Of a stretch of 64,000 nucleotides of DNA, positions 55,898-64,000 are shown one piece after another. Origin of the DNA: Marinobacter sp. (lineage in GTDB: Bacteria; Pseudomonadota; Gammaproteobacteria; Pseudomonadales; Oleiphilaceae); NCBI RefSeq assembly GCF_014859525.1, contig NZ_JACUUB010000002.1, forward strand, positions 62,001 to 126,000. Direction: 5' to 3'. Position 1 is the stretch's first letter. Each line of letters begins with the position of its first letter. The translations under genes and the position numbers were made by a program. The notes beneath the pieces are model-generated. The model worked only from the letters and a program-made list of their open reading frames with translations. It was not told the origin of the DNA and searched no databases.

Positions 55898-56338
55898 TTA
55901 GATGCCGGTCTGGCGCTCGCGGATTTCAGCCAGAGTCTTGCAGTCGATGCATAGAGTGGCCGTCGGGCGCGCTTCGAGGCGACGAGTGCCGATTTCTACG
56001 CCACACTGATCACAAAAGCCGTAGTCGTCTTTGTCGATGCGGTCGATGGTTTTGTCGATCTTCTTGATCAGCTTGCGCTCGCGATCCCGGGTGCGCAATT
56101 CCAGACTGAACTCTTCTTCCTGGGTTGCGCGATCACTGGGATCCGCGTAATTTGCGGCGTCTTCCTGCATGTGGTGCATGGTGCGGTCCACTTCTTCCAT
56201 CAATTCCTGCTTCCATTTCAGAAGCAGATCCTTGAAGTGCTGCAGCATATCTGCACTCATGTATTCTTCACCCTTCTTCATTTCATAGGGGGTGAAGTTG
56301 GTAAAACGTTCGCGTGGTTGGTCTGCAGATTTTGCCAT
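55898..56338 (-). CDS. dksA: RNA polymerase-binding transcription factor DksA
   Basis: 146-residue protein that inserts a coiled-coil into the RNA polymerase secondary channel and potentiates ppGpp. The coiled-coil spans about 30-105, with the tip Asp residues in NYADPSDRATQEEEF. Four-Cys zinc finger: CDQCGVEIGTRRLEARPTA followed by CIDC. ATG 56338 (MAKSADQ) chosen by length; the frame opens at 56425. It pairs functionally with SpoT and omega encoded elsewhere in this window. Confidence 0.96.
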   Translation of the reverse strand: MAKSADQPRERFTNFTPYEMKKGEEYMSADMLQHFKDLLLKWKQELMEEVDRTMHHMQEDAANYADPSDRATQEEEFSLELRTRDRERKLIKKIDKTIDRIDKDDYGFCDQCGVEIGTRRLEARPTATLCIDCKTLAEIRERQTGI

Positions 56339-56510
56339 TGAACCGATCTCTTGTTTGTACTTCACAAGAACGCTTTGCTTCCTCCGCGCCAGCATGACTG
56401 CGCGGTTTAACCCTGGATAAAGCATTCGTCCTGAAATAGGAATTTGCGGAAAATAGCAGATAAGTCACGGGGTGGCCAGCCTTGTGACCACGACTTTTTG
56501 CGGAGATCAC

Positions 56511-57242
56511 ATGAAGTTTGATGAGCCCTTGCTTGAAGGACGTCTGATTCGTCGTTACAAGCGCTTTTTGGCGGATGTGCGTGTGCCTGGCGGAGAAGAG
56601 GTGGTTGCCCACTGCCCAAACACCGGCTCCATGCTCGGGTGCCAGCCCGAGAATGCCCGGGTCTGGCTGAGCCAAAGCGACAACCCGAAACGTAAATTGC
56701 GCTACACCTGGGAGCTGGTCGAAACCACGCCCGGCGTGTTGGCCTGTGTGAATACTGCCCGCCCTAATGCCCAGGCCCGGCACGCGATTGAGGCGGGCCG
56801 GGTGCCGGAGTTGCTCGGTTACACCGCGTACCGTAGCGAGGTGCGGTATGGTGAAGAGAAAAGCCGTATCGATTTGCTATTGAGCGGCCACCCGGACCGT
56901 CCGGATGCCTGGGTTGAGGTCAAAAACGTAACCCTGGCAGAGGGCGCTCAGGGCTATTTTCCAGATGCAGTGACCGAGCGGGGCCAGAAGCATTTGCGGG
57001 AGCTGATGGCTCAGGTTGCCAGGGGTGACCGGGCCGTGCTGTTTTTTGTGGTCAATCATACCGGTATTGAGGAGGTGCGCCCTGCGGACCACATTGATGC
57101 CCGTTATGGCGAGCTGTTGCGGCAAGCCCTTGCAGTAGGGGTTGAGGTGCTTGCGTATCGCGCCGCTCTGGCCGGGCCAGACGGCAACCCGAGTGGCCGG
57201 CTGGACCTGACAGCTCCAGTGCCGGTCAACGTTGAAGCCTGA
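56511..57242 (+). CDS. sfsA: SfsA family sugar fermentation stimulation / DNA-binding protein
   Basis: 243-residue SfsA protein. It opens with an OB-fold-type segment ([17 protein letters not shown]) and has a nuclease-like domain with SRIDLLLS and [28 protein letters not shown]. Its biochemical role is not settled. ATG 56511 has CGGAG just upstream. Divergent from dksA, and its 3' end overlaps the convergent Rieske gene by 17 bp. Confidence 0.94.
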   Translation: MKFDEPLLEGRLIRRYKRFLADVRVPGGEEVVAHCPNTGSMLGCQPENARVWLSQSDNPKRKLRYTWELVETTPGVLACVNTARPNAQARHAIEAGRVPELLGYTAYRSEVRYGEEKSRIDLLLSGHPDRPDAWVEVKNVTLAEGAQGYFPDAVTERGQKHLRELMAQVARGDRAVLFFVVNHTGIEEVRPADHIDARYGELLRQALAVGVEVLAYRAALAGPDGNPSGRLDLTAPVPVNVEA

Positions 57243-57597
57243 CTTCTATTTGGTCACCCTGCCGGCGCACATCCAGAGCCGTCAAGGCGTCGCCCTGGCA
57301 AGGCCCCGCGATGCATTCACCGGTGCCCGGTTTGAACAGTGCGCCGTGGGTGGCGCACTGGATAAACAGGTTGTCAGCATCCATAAACCGCCCTGGCATC
57401 CAGTTCAGCTCAACGCCCAGGTGCGGGCAGAGGTTCAAATAGGCTTTCGGGGTGCCGCGCTCCAGAAACACGAAGCCGGTCAGCGGCATGCCTTCCGGCT
57501 CGACCGCCTTTTCCTTCAAGCGAAACTCGATAAAGGTGCCCGGTACCAGTTCGGCGACCGGGCACACGGCCTGCCAGGACAGACTGCGCTCAGTCAT
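57226..57597 (-). CDS. Rieske 2Fe-2S ferredoxin-like protein
   Basis: 123-residue Rieske domain: CPHLGVEL and, 20 residues on, CATHGALF provide the two Cys and two His ligands. No oxygenase subunit is nearby, so it is probably an electron carrier or accessory ferredoxin of unknown partner. Coupled to the pentapeptide gene by a 4-bp overlap; 3' overlap with sfsA. Confidence 0.9.
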   Translation of the reverse strand: MTERSLSWQAVCPVAELVPGTFIEFRLKEKAVEPEGMPLTGFVFLERGTPKAYLNLCPHLGVELNWMPGRFMDADNLFIQCATHGALFKPGTGECIAGPCQGDALTALDVRRQGDQIEVRLQR

Positions 57598-57962
57598 TTT
57601 GGTAACAGGGCATAGCGCATTCGGGTGCCATGGTTCAGAGACATCACGATTTCATCGGCTTCGAGGCGATGGGGAAAGTAGCACCCGGAAATCTTGGCGC
57701 TGGCAATACTTGCGCCTTCTACTCGGGCTTTCGAAAAGTCGATGCCTCGCAGATCCGCGCCCCGAAAATAGGCGTGGCGAAAATCCAGACCTTTGGCGTC
57801 GAGTCCGCGCAAATCCAGGCCCCGGAAGTCGCCATGAGCAAAGCTGGGTAATTCGCTCAGCTTTGCTTTTTCTGCATTGAACGCCTTGATGTCTTCGTTC
57901 CGAAGTATGTCATACAGCGGGTGGTCAATATGATGCAGTTCGTGATCCTGAAACTCGTCCAT
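57594..57962 (-). CDS. Pentapeptide-repeat protein
   Basis: 122-residue protein with about seven tandem A(D/N)Lxx-type pentapeptides (about 48-100: FRGLDLRGLDAKGLDFRHAY, then FRGADLRGIDFSKARVEGAS) that would fold as a short right-handed beta-helix. Function unknown. ATG 57962 has GAGG upstream. First gene of a two-gene unit with the Rieske protein. Confidence 0.85.
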   Translation of the reverse strand: MDEFQDHELHHIDHPLYDILRNEDIKAFNAEKAKLSELPSFAHGDFRGLDLRGLDAKGLDFRHAYFRGADLRGIDFSKARVEGASIASAKISGCYFPHRLEADEIVMSLNHGTRMRYALLPK

Positions 57963-58006
57963 CGCGCACCTCAAATGATTCTACAACCCAGGGTGTAATG
58001 GTCAGT

Positions 58007-59593
58007 TTAGCCTTCTTGACGGGAGGGCAGGCCAAAATGCTGCCGAATCCGGTCTGCGACGACTTCTGCCACATGCTCCTGGTCTGTATGCAGGTGAATG
58101 GTGTGGGTTCTTTCTGCCGTCGTCAGGGGCTCAAACCAGGTTTGCTGCGTATCCAGTAAGGCTTCAGTAGCTTCAGAGGCATCCCCTTTGCGCTTGCGTA
58201 CCCATTCCCGGCGCAGCTGCTCCGGAGCCTCACAATGCAGCAGGGCAAAGGGCGCGCCATGCGCTTCAGCGACCTCGGCAAAGCGTGTGCGCTCGTGTTC
58301 TTTCAGGCAGGCCGCGTCAACGATAACCGACAGCCCGGATGCCAGCAGGTCTGCCGCCAGGGTTGCCATGTGTTGATAGGTCTTTTCGGTGACTTCCGGG
58401 CTGTAGAGGTCGGTACCGATTCCGGATTTGCTGTTATCCAGAGGCCCCAGGCCGTGCAAGCGCTTACGCTCAACATCGGAGCGCAGGCGAATCAGGTTGA
58501 GCTCACCAGCCATAGCAGCGCTGACACAGGTTTTGCCGCTGGCGGAAAGGCCAGTAGTGGCCAGCAAGTAACAGTTTGGAATGACGCTGTAGTCTTCGGC
58601 CAACTGAGCGTAATCCCGATAGCGTTGGACCAGGGCTGTGCGCTCCGCATCGCTCAGGCTGGGATTGCCCATGGTGAACAGCGCGATCTTGGCGCGAACC
58701 ATGGCCCGGTAGGCCTTGTAAAGTGGCAGCAGTGCCAGTGCCTCGAAATCGCCCCGGTATTCCAGATAGCTGTTCAGCACAAGGTTTGCGAGTGCAGGCT
58801 CGTGGCGGGATTCCAGGTCCATCAGCAGAAAGGCCAGGTCGTTGATGACGTCGATGTAGCGGAACGGTTCGTTGAACTCGATGCAATCGAAAACCGTCAC
58901 CTGATCGTTGAATACCGTGATGTTGGCAAGGTGCAGATCGCCATGACATTCACGTACCAGGCCGTTAGCGCGGCGGGAGGCAATCAGGTCCCGGTGTCGC
59001 TCAAAGGTGATCTTGGTCCACTGTTCCTGGGCATCGAGTTGAGCCAGCAAGGTTTTGTCGTCCAGCAAAGGGCGAATCTGGTCAAAGTTTTCCTGCATGG
59101 CCGCGTACACGGCGTCGGGTGTGCCCAGCGGCTTGTTGTCTGCGACCGGTGGCAGGCTGTCGTGGAACACCGCTACCTGGCGGGCCAGGCTGCTGAGCAT
59201 GTCAGCGGGCAGGTCGCCGCGCTCCTGGCGCTTGTCAAACAGCTGGCTCTGGTCAAACTGGCGCATGCGAATGGCGTATTCAAAGGCGTCACCATCACCG
59301 CCAATGCAGGGCTGCTCGGGGCTGCCAGTGATGGGCAGAACCTCCAGGTAGAGTGCCTCCGCCAGGCGGCTGTTAAGCCGGAGCTCTTCCTCGCAAAAGC
59401 GCTTGCGGCGCTCCAGCGTGGAGAAGTCGAGAAACCCGAAGTCCATGGGCTTTTTGATCTTATAGGCGTAGTCGCCGGTCAACAGAACCTGAGAAATATG
59501 GGTCTCGATTACCTGGAAACTCCGCACCGGGTGGTCGTATAAATCCGGGTTTTGCAGTGCTTTGATCAGTGTATCCGGTGCGTTCGCGCTCAC
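58007..59593 (-). CDS. Fused APH-like kinase and P-loop ATP-binding protein
   Basis: 528-residue two-domain protein. The N-terminal half resembles aminoglycoside-phosphotransferase/choline-kinase folds, with the catalytic HGDLHLANI and DCIEFNEPFRYIDVINDLAFL. The C-terminal third has a P-loop GLSASGKT (about 345-352), with an AAA_33-type kinase fold (SDVERKRLHGL, VIVDAACLKEHER). A widespread but uncharacterised bifunctional family; real aminoglycoside resistance is not implied. Starts with GTG at 59593, AGGAG 7 nt upstream. Divergent from mrcB. Confidence 0.85.
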   Translation of the reverse strand: MSANAPDTLIKALQNPDLYDHPVRSFQVIETHISQVLLTGDYAYKIKKPMDFGFLDFSTLERRKRFCEEELRLNSRLAEALYLEVLPITGSPEQPCIGGDGDAFEYAIRMRQFDQSQLFDKRQERGDLPADMLSSLARQVAVFHDSLPPVADNKPLGTPDAVYAAMQENFDQIRPLLDDKTLLAQLDAQEQWTKITFERHRDLIASRRANGLVRECHGDLHLANITVFNDQVTVFDCIEFNEPFRYIDVINDLAFLLMDLESRHEPALANLVLNSYLEYRGDFEALALLPLYKAYRAMVRAKIALFTMGNPSLSDAERTALVQRYRDYAQLAEDYSVIPNCYLLATTGLSASGKTCVSAAMAGELNLIRLRSDVERKRLHGLGPLDNSKSGIGTDLYSPEVTEKTYQHMATLAADLLASGLSVIVDAACLKEHERTRFAEVAEAHGAPFALLHCEAPEQLRREWVRKRKGDASEATEALLDTQQTWFEPLTTAERTHTIHLHTDQEHVAEVVADRIRQHFGLPSRQEG

Positions 59594-59727
59594 AGTGTGC
59601 TCCTGGGTTCCCTGAACTCGTTGATTTTCATCGGTCTGTCTTCTTCGGGCATACTATACCGGCAGATTACAGAAATAACACACAACAGGCCTGCCGAAGG
59701 CCCCGTCGGCTTCGTTATACTCCGGCC

Positions 59728-62046
59728 ATGAGCAAATCCCGTAACCCCCGCAAAAAATCTTCGAAACCCCAGAATCGGCGCAAACGCTCTGGATTTTGGC
59801 GGTTTATGTTTCGTGCCGGCGCTGTCGGTTTGGTGCTGTTGGCCGGTTGGATGGTGTATCTCGATGCGGTTGTTACCTCTCGTTTTGAAGGTCGACGCTT
59901 TGAAGTGCCGTCACGGGTGTACGCCCGCCCGCTGGAATTGTATGACGGTGCCAGTGTCAGTGCGTCTGGTTTGGCCCGAGAGCTGGAACTCGCGGGTTAC
60001 CGTGCCGGGGACGGTGCTCGGGTAGGTACGTATCAGCGCAGCGGTGGGCGTTTTGTGATCAGTGCGAGAGGCTTCCGGTTTCCGGATGGCGAAGAGCCAA
60101 GGCGCCGGCTTTCACTGGTGGTCTCCGGGGATCGGGTGCAGTCGTTTTCGGTGCTGGCTGGCCCGGATTCGCCGATTGTCCGGCTGGAGCCCGCCCAGAT
60201 CGGGGGCATTTATCCCTCGCATCGGGAAGACCGGGTACTGGTCCGGCTTGAGGAAGTCCCTGATCTGCTGCCGAAAGGCCTGATGGTCATTGAAGACCGT
60301 CAGTTCTATGAGCATTTCGGTGTTGCACCGCAGTCGATCGCCCGGGCAATGCTGGCCAACATCAAGGCCGGGCAGATTGTTCAGGGTGGCAGTACATTGA
60401 CCCAGCAACTGGTTAAAAACTTTTTTCTGACCCGCGATCAAACGTTGATACGTAAAGGCAACGAAGCCCTGATGTCGGTGTTGCTGGAATGGCATTACGA
60501 GAAAGACGACATTCTGGAGACCTATCTCAATGAGGTTTATTTGGGGCAAGCGGGTAACCGCAGCATTAACGGGTTTGGCTTGGCCAGTCAGTTTTTCTTT
60601 GGCGAGCCACTGAAAGACCTCGATGTGCAGCAGATCGCGTTGTTAATCGGAATGGTTAAAGGCCCGAGCTATTACAATCCGCGCCGCCACCCCGAGCGGG
60701 CCAAAGCACGGCGTGATCTGGTACTGTCTGAAATGGCCGAGGCCGGCCTGATCAGTGCCGATGAGTCTGCGCGGGCGATTCGTCAGCCCTTGGGCGTCAG
60801 TTCCCGGCCGTCCTATACCGACAATCGATACCCGGCGTATATCGACCTTGTGCGCCGCCACCTGGCGCGGGATTACCGGGAAGAAGATCTGCAGAGCGAA
60901 GGTCTGCGAATTTTCACGACCCTGGACCCTGCGGTTCAGAATGCCTCAGAAACCGCGATCCGAGATACCTTGCCCAGGCTTGCCCGGGGTGACACTCGCG
61001 AGGCTCTGGAAGCCGCTCTGGTCGTGACTGCGAAAGACACCGGCGAGGTGCTGGCGCTGGTCGGTGGCAAAGATCCGAGCTTTGCTGGATTTAACCGAGC
61101 GGTGGATGCGCGCCGGCCGATTGGTTCGCTGATCAAACCGTTCACGTATCTGGCCGCGTTGGGCCAGGCGGATCGGTACACGCTGATTACGCCGGTGCAG
61201 GATCGGGCGTTCACGCTGGAGTTTGATGACGGCCGGTTATGGCAGCCAAAGAATTACGACGGTAAGGAGCGTGGAGAGGTGCCGCTGCACCTGACACTGT
61301 CACATTCTTATAACTTGCCGGCTGTGCGGATTGGTCTGGATGTGGGCATTCCCCGGGTGCAGGAGGTTTTGAGAGCTTTTGGCGTGACCACCCCGATCTC
61401 GGATTATCCGTCGATGCTGCTGGGGGCCCTGTCGTTAACGCCAACCGATGTGGCCCAGCTCTATCAGGGGCTAGCGACGTCTGGTTTCAATACGCCTTTG
61501 CGGACGATTCGTGAAGTGACCGATGCCCGCAATGAGCCTTTATCACGCTACAGCTTGAAGGTTGATCGAGTGGCCGACCCGGCCGCCGTGCATCTGGTGC
61601 AATACGCCATGCAGGAAACCATGCAGGAAGGCACTGGGCGCTCGGCGTACTTCTCCTTACCGGACCGATTGACGCTGGCGGGTAAGACGGGCACCACGGA
61701 CGAGGGCCGGGATTCCTGGTTTGCGGGTTTCAGTGGTGACCTGCTGGCGGTGGCCTGGGTGGGTCGGGACGATAATGGCCCGACGGTATTGACCGGGGCC
61801 TCTGGCGCATTACCGGTGTGGTCTGCGATGATGGCGCAACTTCCGCAGCATGGATTTTCGCCAGTCATGCCAGACGGCATTCAGTATCATTGGGTTAATG
61901 CCCAGCAACAGGCGCTGACCGGAGAGCGATGTGCCAACGCCCGTCTGGTACCCTTTATTGTGGGCAGCGAACCTCAGCAGCGTATTGACTGTGAGGGGCA
62001 GTTTGGCCGGCAAATACGCAGTTGGTTTGAAGGATTGTTTCAATGA
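59728..62046 (+). CDS. mrcB: Penicillin-binding protein 1B
   Basis: 772-residue bifunctional peptidoglycan synthase. A basic N-terminal cytoplasmic tail and one transmembrane segment (about 30-50) lead to a UB2H domain (about 60-145). The glycosyltransferase-51 domain has EDRQFYEHFGV with the catalytic Glu. The transpeptidase domain has the active-site SLIK (RPIGSLIKPF), SHSYN and KTGTT motifs. ATG 59728 (MSKSRNPRKK) is chosen by topology; the open frame begins at 59569. Overlaps the downstream lipoprotein by 4 bp, so they are coupled. Confidence 0.96.
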   Translation: MSKSRNPRKKSSKPQNRRKRSGFWRFMFRAGAVGLVLLAGWMVYLDAVVTSRFEGRRFEVPSRVYARPLELYDGASVSASGLARELELAGYRAGDGARVGTYQRSGGRFVISARGFRFPDGEEPRRRLSLVVSGDRVQSFSVLAGPDSPIVRLEPAQIGGIYPSHREDRVLVRLEEVPDLLPKGLMVIEDRQFYEHFGVAPQSIARAMLANIKAGQIVQGGSTLTQQLVKNFFLTRDQTLIRKGNEALMSVLLEWHYEKDDILETYLNEVYLGQAGNRSINGFGLASQFFFGEPLKDLDVQQIALLIGMVKGPSYYNPRRHPERAKARRDLVLSEMAEAGLISADESARAIRQPLGVSSRPSYTDNRYPAYIDLVRRHLARDYREEDLQSEGLRIFTTLDPAVQNASETAIRDTLPRLARGDTREALEAALVVTAKDTGEVLALVGGKDPSFAGFNRAVDARRPIGSLIKPFTYLAALGQADRYTLITPVQDRAFTLEFDDGRLWQPKNYDGKERGEVPLHLTLSHSYNLPAVRIGLDVGIPRVQEVLRAFGVTTPISDYPSMLLGALSLTPTDVAQLYQGLATSGFNTPLRTIREVTDARNEPLSRYSLKVDRVADPAAVHLVQYAMQETMQEGTGRSAYFSLPDRLTLAGKTGTTDEGRDSWFAGFSGDLLAVAWVGRDDNGPTVLTGASGALPVWSAMMAQLPQHGFSPVMPDGIQYHWVNAQQQALTGERCANARLVPFIVGSEPQQRIDCEGQFGRQIRSWFEGLFQ

Positions 62047-62624
62047 TGAAAGCAGTGTTTAGCCGTTGCGCGTGCCTGGCGCTGGCTTTGGGCGTGGTTG
62101 GCTGCGCGAGTGGTCCCGGCGGTGGATCCATTTACGTGCCGGTGGGCGGGCAGGATCGTTCCACAGCGCCGGAGCCCCCAAGGGCTTCAGGGTCGGAGCA
62201 AGACGCTGAGCCGCGGGTGTGGCGCAAGAGCGAGCAACCCGAAGTGAGTGAGCCAGAGCCACCCGCTACCCGCTCCCCCAGTTACCGGCAAGCGGGCGAC
62301 GAACTGCCGGCAGCGGCGGTCAGCCTTATCCGTGACGCAGATCAACGCTTGCAACAGGGGGATTACAATGGCGCCATTGCTCGTCTGGAGCGGGCACAGC
62401 GGATTGCGCCCCGTTCGGCGGAGGTCTATTTCAAGTTAGCCGAAGCCTATGTGGCAGGGGACAATTTAGGCGCAGCTGAACAGTTCACCCTGAAGGGTTT
62501 GTCGCTGGCCGGTAATGATACCCGGATGCAGCGCTCGGGCTGGTTGTTGCTGGCGGACATTCGCAGAGCACGGGGCAACGTGGCGGGGGCCGATCAGGCT
62601 GAGACGAGAGCTCAGGCTCTATAA
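62043..62624 (+). CDS. lpoP: TPR lipoprotein, probable PBP1b activator LpoP
   Basis: 193-residue lipoprotein: signal peptide ending VVGCAS (Cys21 the lipidation site), a 70-residue Pro/Ser/Glu-rich linker, then TPR repeats (about 95-190: DADQRLQQGDYNGAIARLERAQRIAPRSAEVYFKLAEAY). Coupled to mrcB by overlap ATGA. In Pseudomonas aeruginosa the TPR lipoprotein LpoP, encoded with ponB, activates PBP1b; architecture and position match. The assignment is by context, not alignment. Confidence 0.8.
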   Translation: MMKAVFSRCACLALALGVVGCASGPGGGSIYVPVGGQDRSTAPEPPRASGSEQDAEPRVWRKSEQPEVSEPEPPATRSPSYRQAGDELPAAAVSLIRDADQRLQQGDYNGAIARLERAQRIAPRSAEVYFKLAEAYVAGDNLGAAEQFTLKGLSLAGNDTRMQRSGWLLLADIRRARGNVAGADQAETRAQAL

Positions 62625-62627
62625 GCA

Positions 62628-62651
62628 GTGAAGGCCATCCCTGGCCTTCAC
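62628..62651. terminator. Hairpin between lpoP and the DUF4382 gene
   Basis: Perfect 10-bp stem GTGAAGGCCA / TGGCCTTCAC with a 4-nt loop. No U-tract on either side. A second inverted repeat, GATAGCGT / ACGCTATC (62654-62682), overlaps the stop of the convergent gene. Confidence 0.5.
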
Positions 62652-62680
62652 TTGATAGCGTCATCTGACACGTTACGCTA

Positions 62681-63619
62681 TCAGAGCTGCAGAGGGATGG
62701 GGTCGGCCACGGTAGTTTCGCCAGCAATAACTTCGAGCGTCTGCGTGCCTTCAAACTCGATGTCGTCATCGGCTTGATTGTCGTCCAACTGACAGCTGTA
62801 ACTAACGGTGTAGGTGCCTTCGGTCAGGAACGCCGCAGTCCATTGATAGAGGTCTCCGTCCTCCCCCTCCTGTTCGGTCACCGGAACCACCATCAATGGA
62901 TTAAGGCCATCGCGTTCAACGTTCAGGTCAACCGGCTCTACATCAGCCCCTTCAAAGACATAGACGGCGCCGTTATAGCCCTGGCTGCACAGCATTAGCT
63001 CTTCGGAAGCCTGCCGGGTCGACTGAATCTGGGCAAAATCCACCTCACCCTCGATCTGGCCCACCTCCAGGTTATTCACCAGCCGCAGTACGGGCTTAAG
63101 CATGTAATCGCCAAGAGCCTGCCCCTGTGGATCAACGATGGATTTGCGCACGTCGAAATCGATGGTAAAGCTCTGACTGGTATCTGCCGCCACAACAAAG
63201 TTGCCCTTGAGCTTGAGGCCGCTTTGCTCGCCTGACGGCACGCCGAGGGTATATTCCGCGTCACCTTGCGATTCCCGGGTTACCCAGGAAGATTGGGTAT
63301 CAATCATCAAGCGAATTTCATTGTATTCGCCTGCCGGCACCACTTCGTCAGTAATGAGTGGCTCGGTAACACCCCCTTGCAGGGTCAGAAGGTCTACAAC
63401 GCCGGTTTCTTCAAGACTGAATTCCAGCCAGTTGCCATCCACTGGTTTGAGGCGGACTGCGGTAAAGGCGACGTTGACGCTGCTCAGGTCCATGGTCGGG
63501 GCATCGGTCAGGTCCAATGACACAGTCCCGGTTGATCCGGAGGAAGTGCCATCACCTCCACAAGCTGCCAATGCAGCCGCGAGTGCTGAAATTGTGAATA
63601 CCTTGGTTGAACATTTCAT
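62681..63619 (-). CDS. DUF4382 lipoprotein
   Basis: 312-residue lipoprotein: lipobox LAACGG, a Ser/Gly/Thr linker, then a DUF4382-type domain (TGTVSLDLTDAPTMDLSSVNVAFTAVRLK) and beta-rich repeats. Surface or periplasmic, function unknown. GGAGG ribosome binding site precedes the ATG at 63619. Divergent from the partial sigma factor at the window end. Confidence 0.85.
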   Translation of the reverse strand: MKCSTKVFTISALAAALAACGGDGTSSGSTGTVSLDLTDAPTMDLSSVNVAFTAVRLKPVDGNWLEFSLEETGVVDLLTLQGGVTEPLITDEVVPAGEYNEIRLMIDTQSSWVTRESQGDAEYTLGVPSGEQSGLKLKGNFVVAADTSQSFTIDFDVRKSIVDPQGQALGDYMLKPVLRLVNNLEVGQIEGEVDFAQIQSTRQASEELMLCSQGYNGAVYVFEGADVEPVDLNVERDGLNPLMVVPVTEQEGEDGDLYQWTAAFLTEGTYTVSYSCQLDDNQADDDIEFEGTQTLEVIAGETTVADPIPLQL

Positions 63620-63766
63620 AAAACCTCCAGGTCGTCTTCTTTCCAATGTCTGTCCGGCATTGTTGCCTTCAGTTACTTCTTAACGCTGGAGGCTTGCTGT
63701 GGGTTCCTGCTGTTTGATTAACATTCACACATAAAATTGTCATGTTTCTGCCCTTTTCTGAGGAAA

Positions 63767-64000
63767 GTGCATGGCGAGCGCGGCTGGTATAGACTGCTGG
63801 CTTCTGAAAACCGCAATCAGGCAGTTCTCTACTTGGCCATCCTTCCTTTTCGTCCATCCGCACAAAAGCGTTTTCAGCGCCTGGTGCAGCCGCACCTGCA
63901 AGCGCTGCACGCCTTCGCTTACCGATTGACCGGGAGCCGTCAGGATGCTGAAGATTTGGTGCAAGATGTTGTGGTCAAACTGTACCCCCGACTGGACGAG
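63767..64000 (+). CDS. RNA polymerase sigma-70 (ECF-like) factor, 5' part only
   Basis: Frame open to the window end. From about 63870 it reads RFQRLVQPHLQALHAFAYRL then TGSRQDAEDLVQDVVVKLY, which is sigma region 2.1-2.2. The start is uncertain: GTG 63767 is the first plausible codon, with AGGA too close; TTG 63737 or TTG 63833 are alternatives. The rest of the gene is outside the window. Confidence 0.65.
   Translation, partial: MHGERGWYRLLASENRNQAVLYLAILPFRPSAQKRFQRLVQPHLQALHAFAYRLTGSRQDAEDLVQDVVVKLYPRLDE

Noticed and set aside
58235-59542. 435-codon plus-strand ORF opposite the APH/AAA fusion gene
   Set aside because: Mirror frame of a real gene, without start signals or recognisable domains.
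58007-59593. Aminoglycoside resistance gene
   Set aside because: The APH-like fold is fused to a P-loop kinase in a widespread chromosomal family; nothing suggests mobile resistance.

Overview
This 64 kb window is chromosomal DNA of a marine gammaproteobacterium, most probably Marinobacter or a close relative. The evidence is gene content and gene order by eye: Pseudomonas-like housekeeping blocks, a CbrAB/CrcZ/Crc regulatory circuit, and two tandem modules that each pair a FadL-family outer-membrane protein with a large Ig-like lipoprotein, resembling the AupA/AupB alkane-uptake proteins described in Marinobacter hydrocarbonoclasticus. No insertion sequence, prophage, CRISPR array or rRNA operon is visible.

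Layout. 1-3 kb: yggS divergent from the twitching-motility ATPases pilT-pilU. 3-9.1 kb: a FadL-family porin, a small hypothetical, polA, a DUF2782 protein and a phasin-like protein with a basic tail. 9.1-23.3 kb: DUF4124-pyrE, a Crc homologue, rph, yicC, a UspE-like protein, gmk-rpoZ-spoT-ridA, a sugar-nucleotide-epimerase-like protein, oxyR-recG and a deacylase/HDOD fusion. 23.3-26.4 kb: a noncoding stretch with a minus-strand terminator, a DUF2489-like protein and a molybdopterin oxidoreductase. 26.5-36 kb: the duplicated AupA/AupB-like modules. 36.3-37.3 kb: a PEP-CTERM protein behind a consensus sigma-54 promoter, then tRNA-Ile2(CAU) with a duplicated 3' end. 37.3-41.4 kb: the macromolecular-synthesis block rpsU-dnaG-rpoD. 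41.7-44.4 kb: tsaD, plsY, folB and a first folK. 44.3-49.7 kb: pgi, panC, panB, a second folK and pcnB. 49.8-54.9 kb: the small RNA crcZ, cbrB, cbrA and the tiny gene cbrX. 54.9-64 kb: gluQ, dksA, sfsA, a Rieske protein, a pentapeptide-repeat protein, an APH/AAA fusion, mrcB with its TPR lipoprotein activator, a DUF4382 lipoprotein, and the start of a sigma-70-family factor cut by the window edge.

How the parts may fit together. The window holds most of a carbon catabolite repression circuit: the sensor CbrA, the sigma-54 activator CbrB, CbrB-type sites and a -24/-12 promoter in front of CrcZ, a CrcZ RNA with at least four CA-rich clusters, and a Crc homologue whose nuclease active site is degenerate. 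Hfq lies outside the window. Both AupA-like genes carry an A-rich CA motif immediately upstream of their ribosome binding sites, the position where Hfq/Crc block translation. This suggests, by inference only, that alkane uptake is under catabolite repression. crcZ and cbrX were found by reading the intergenic DNA; neither appears as an ORF of 60 codons or more. Percent identities were not computed, and family names are from sequence recognition.
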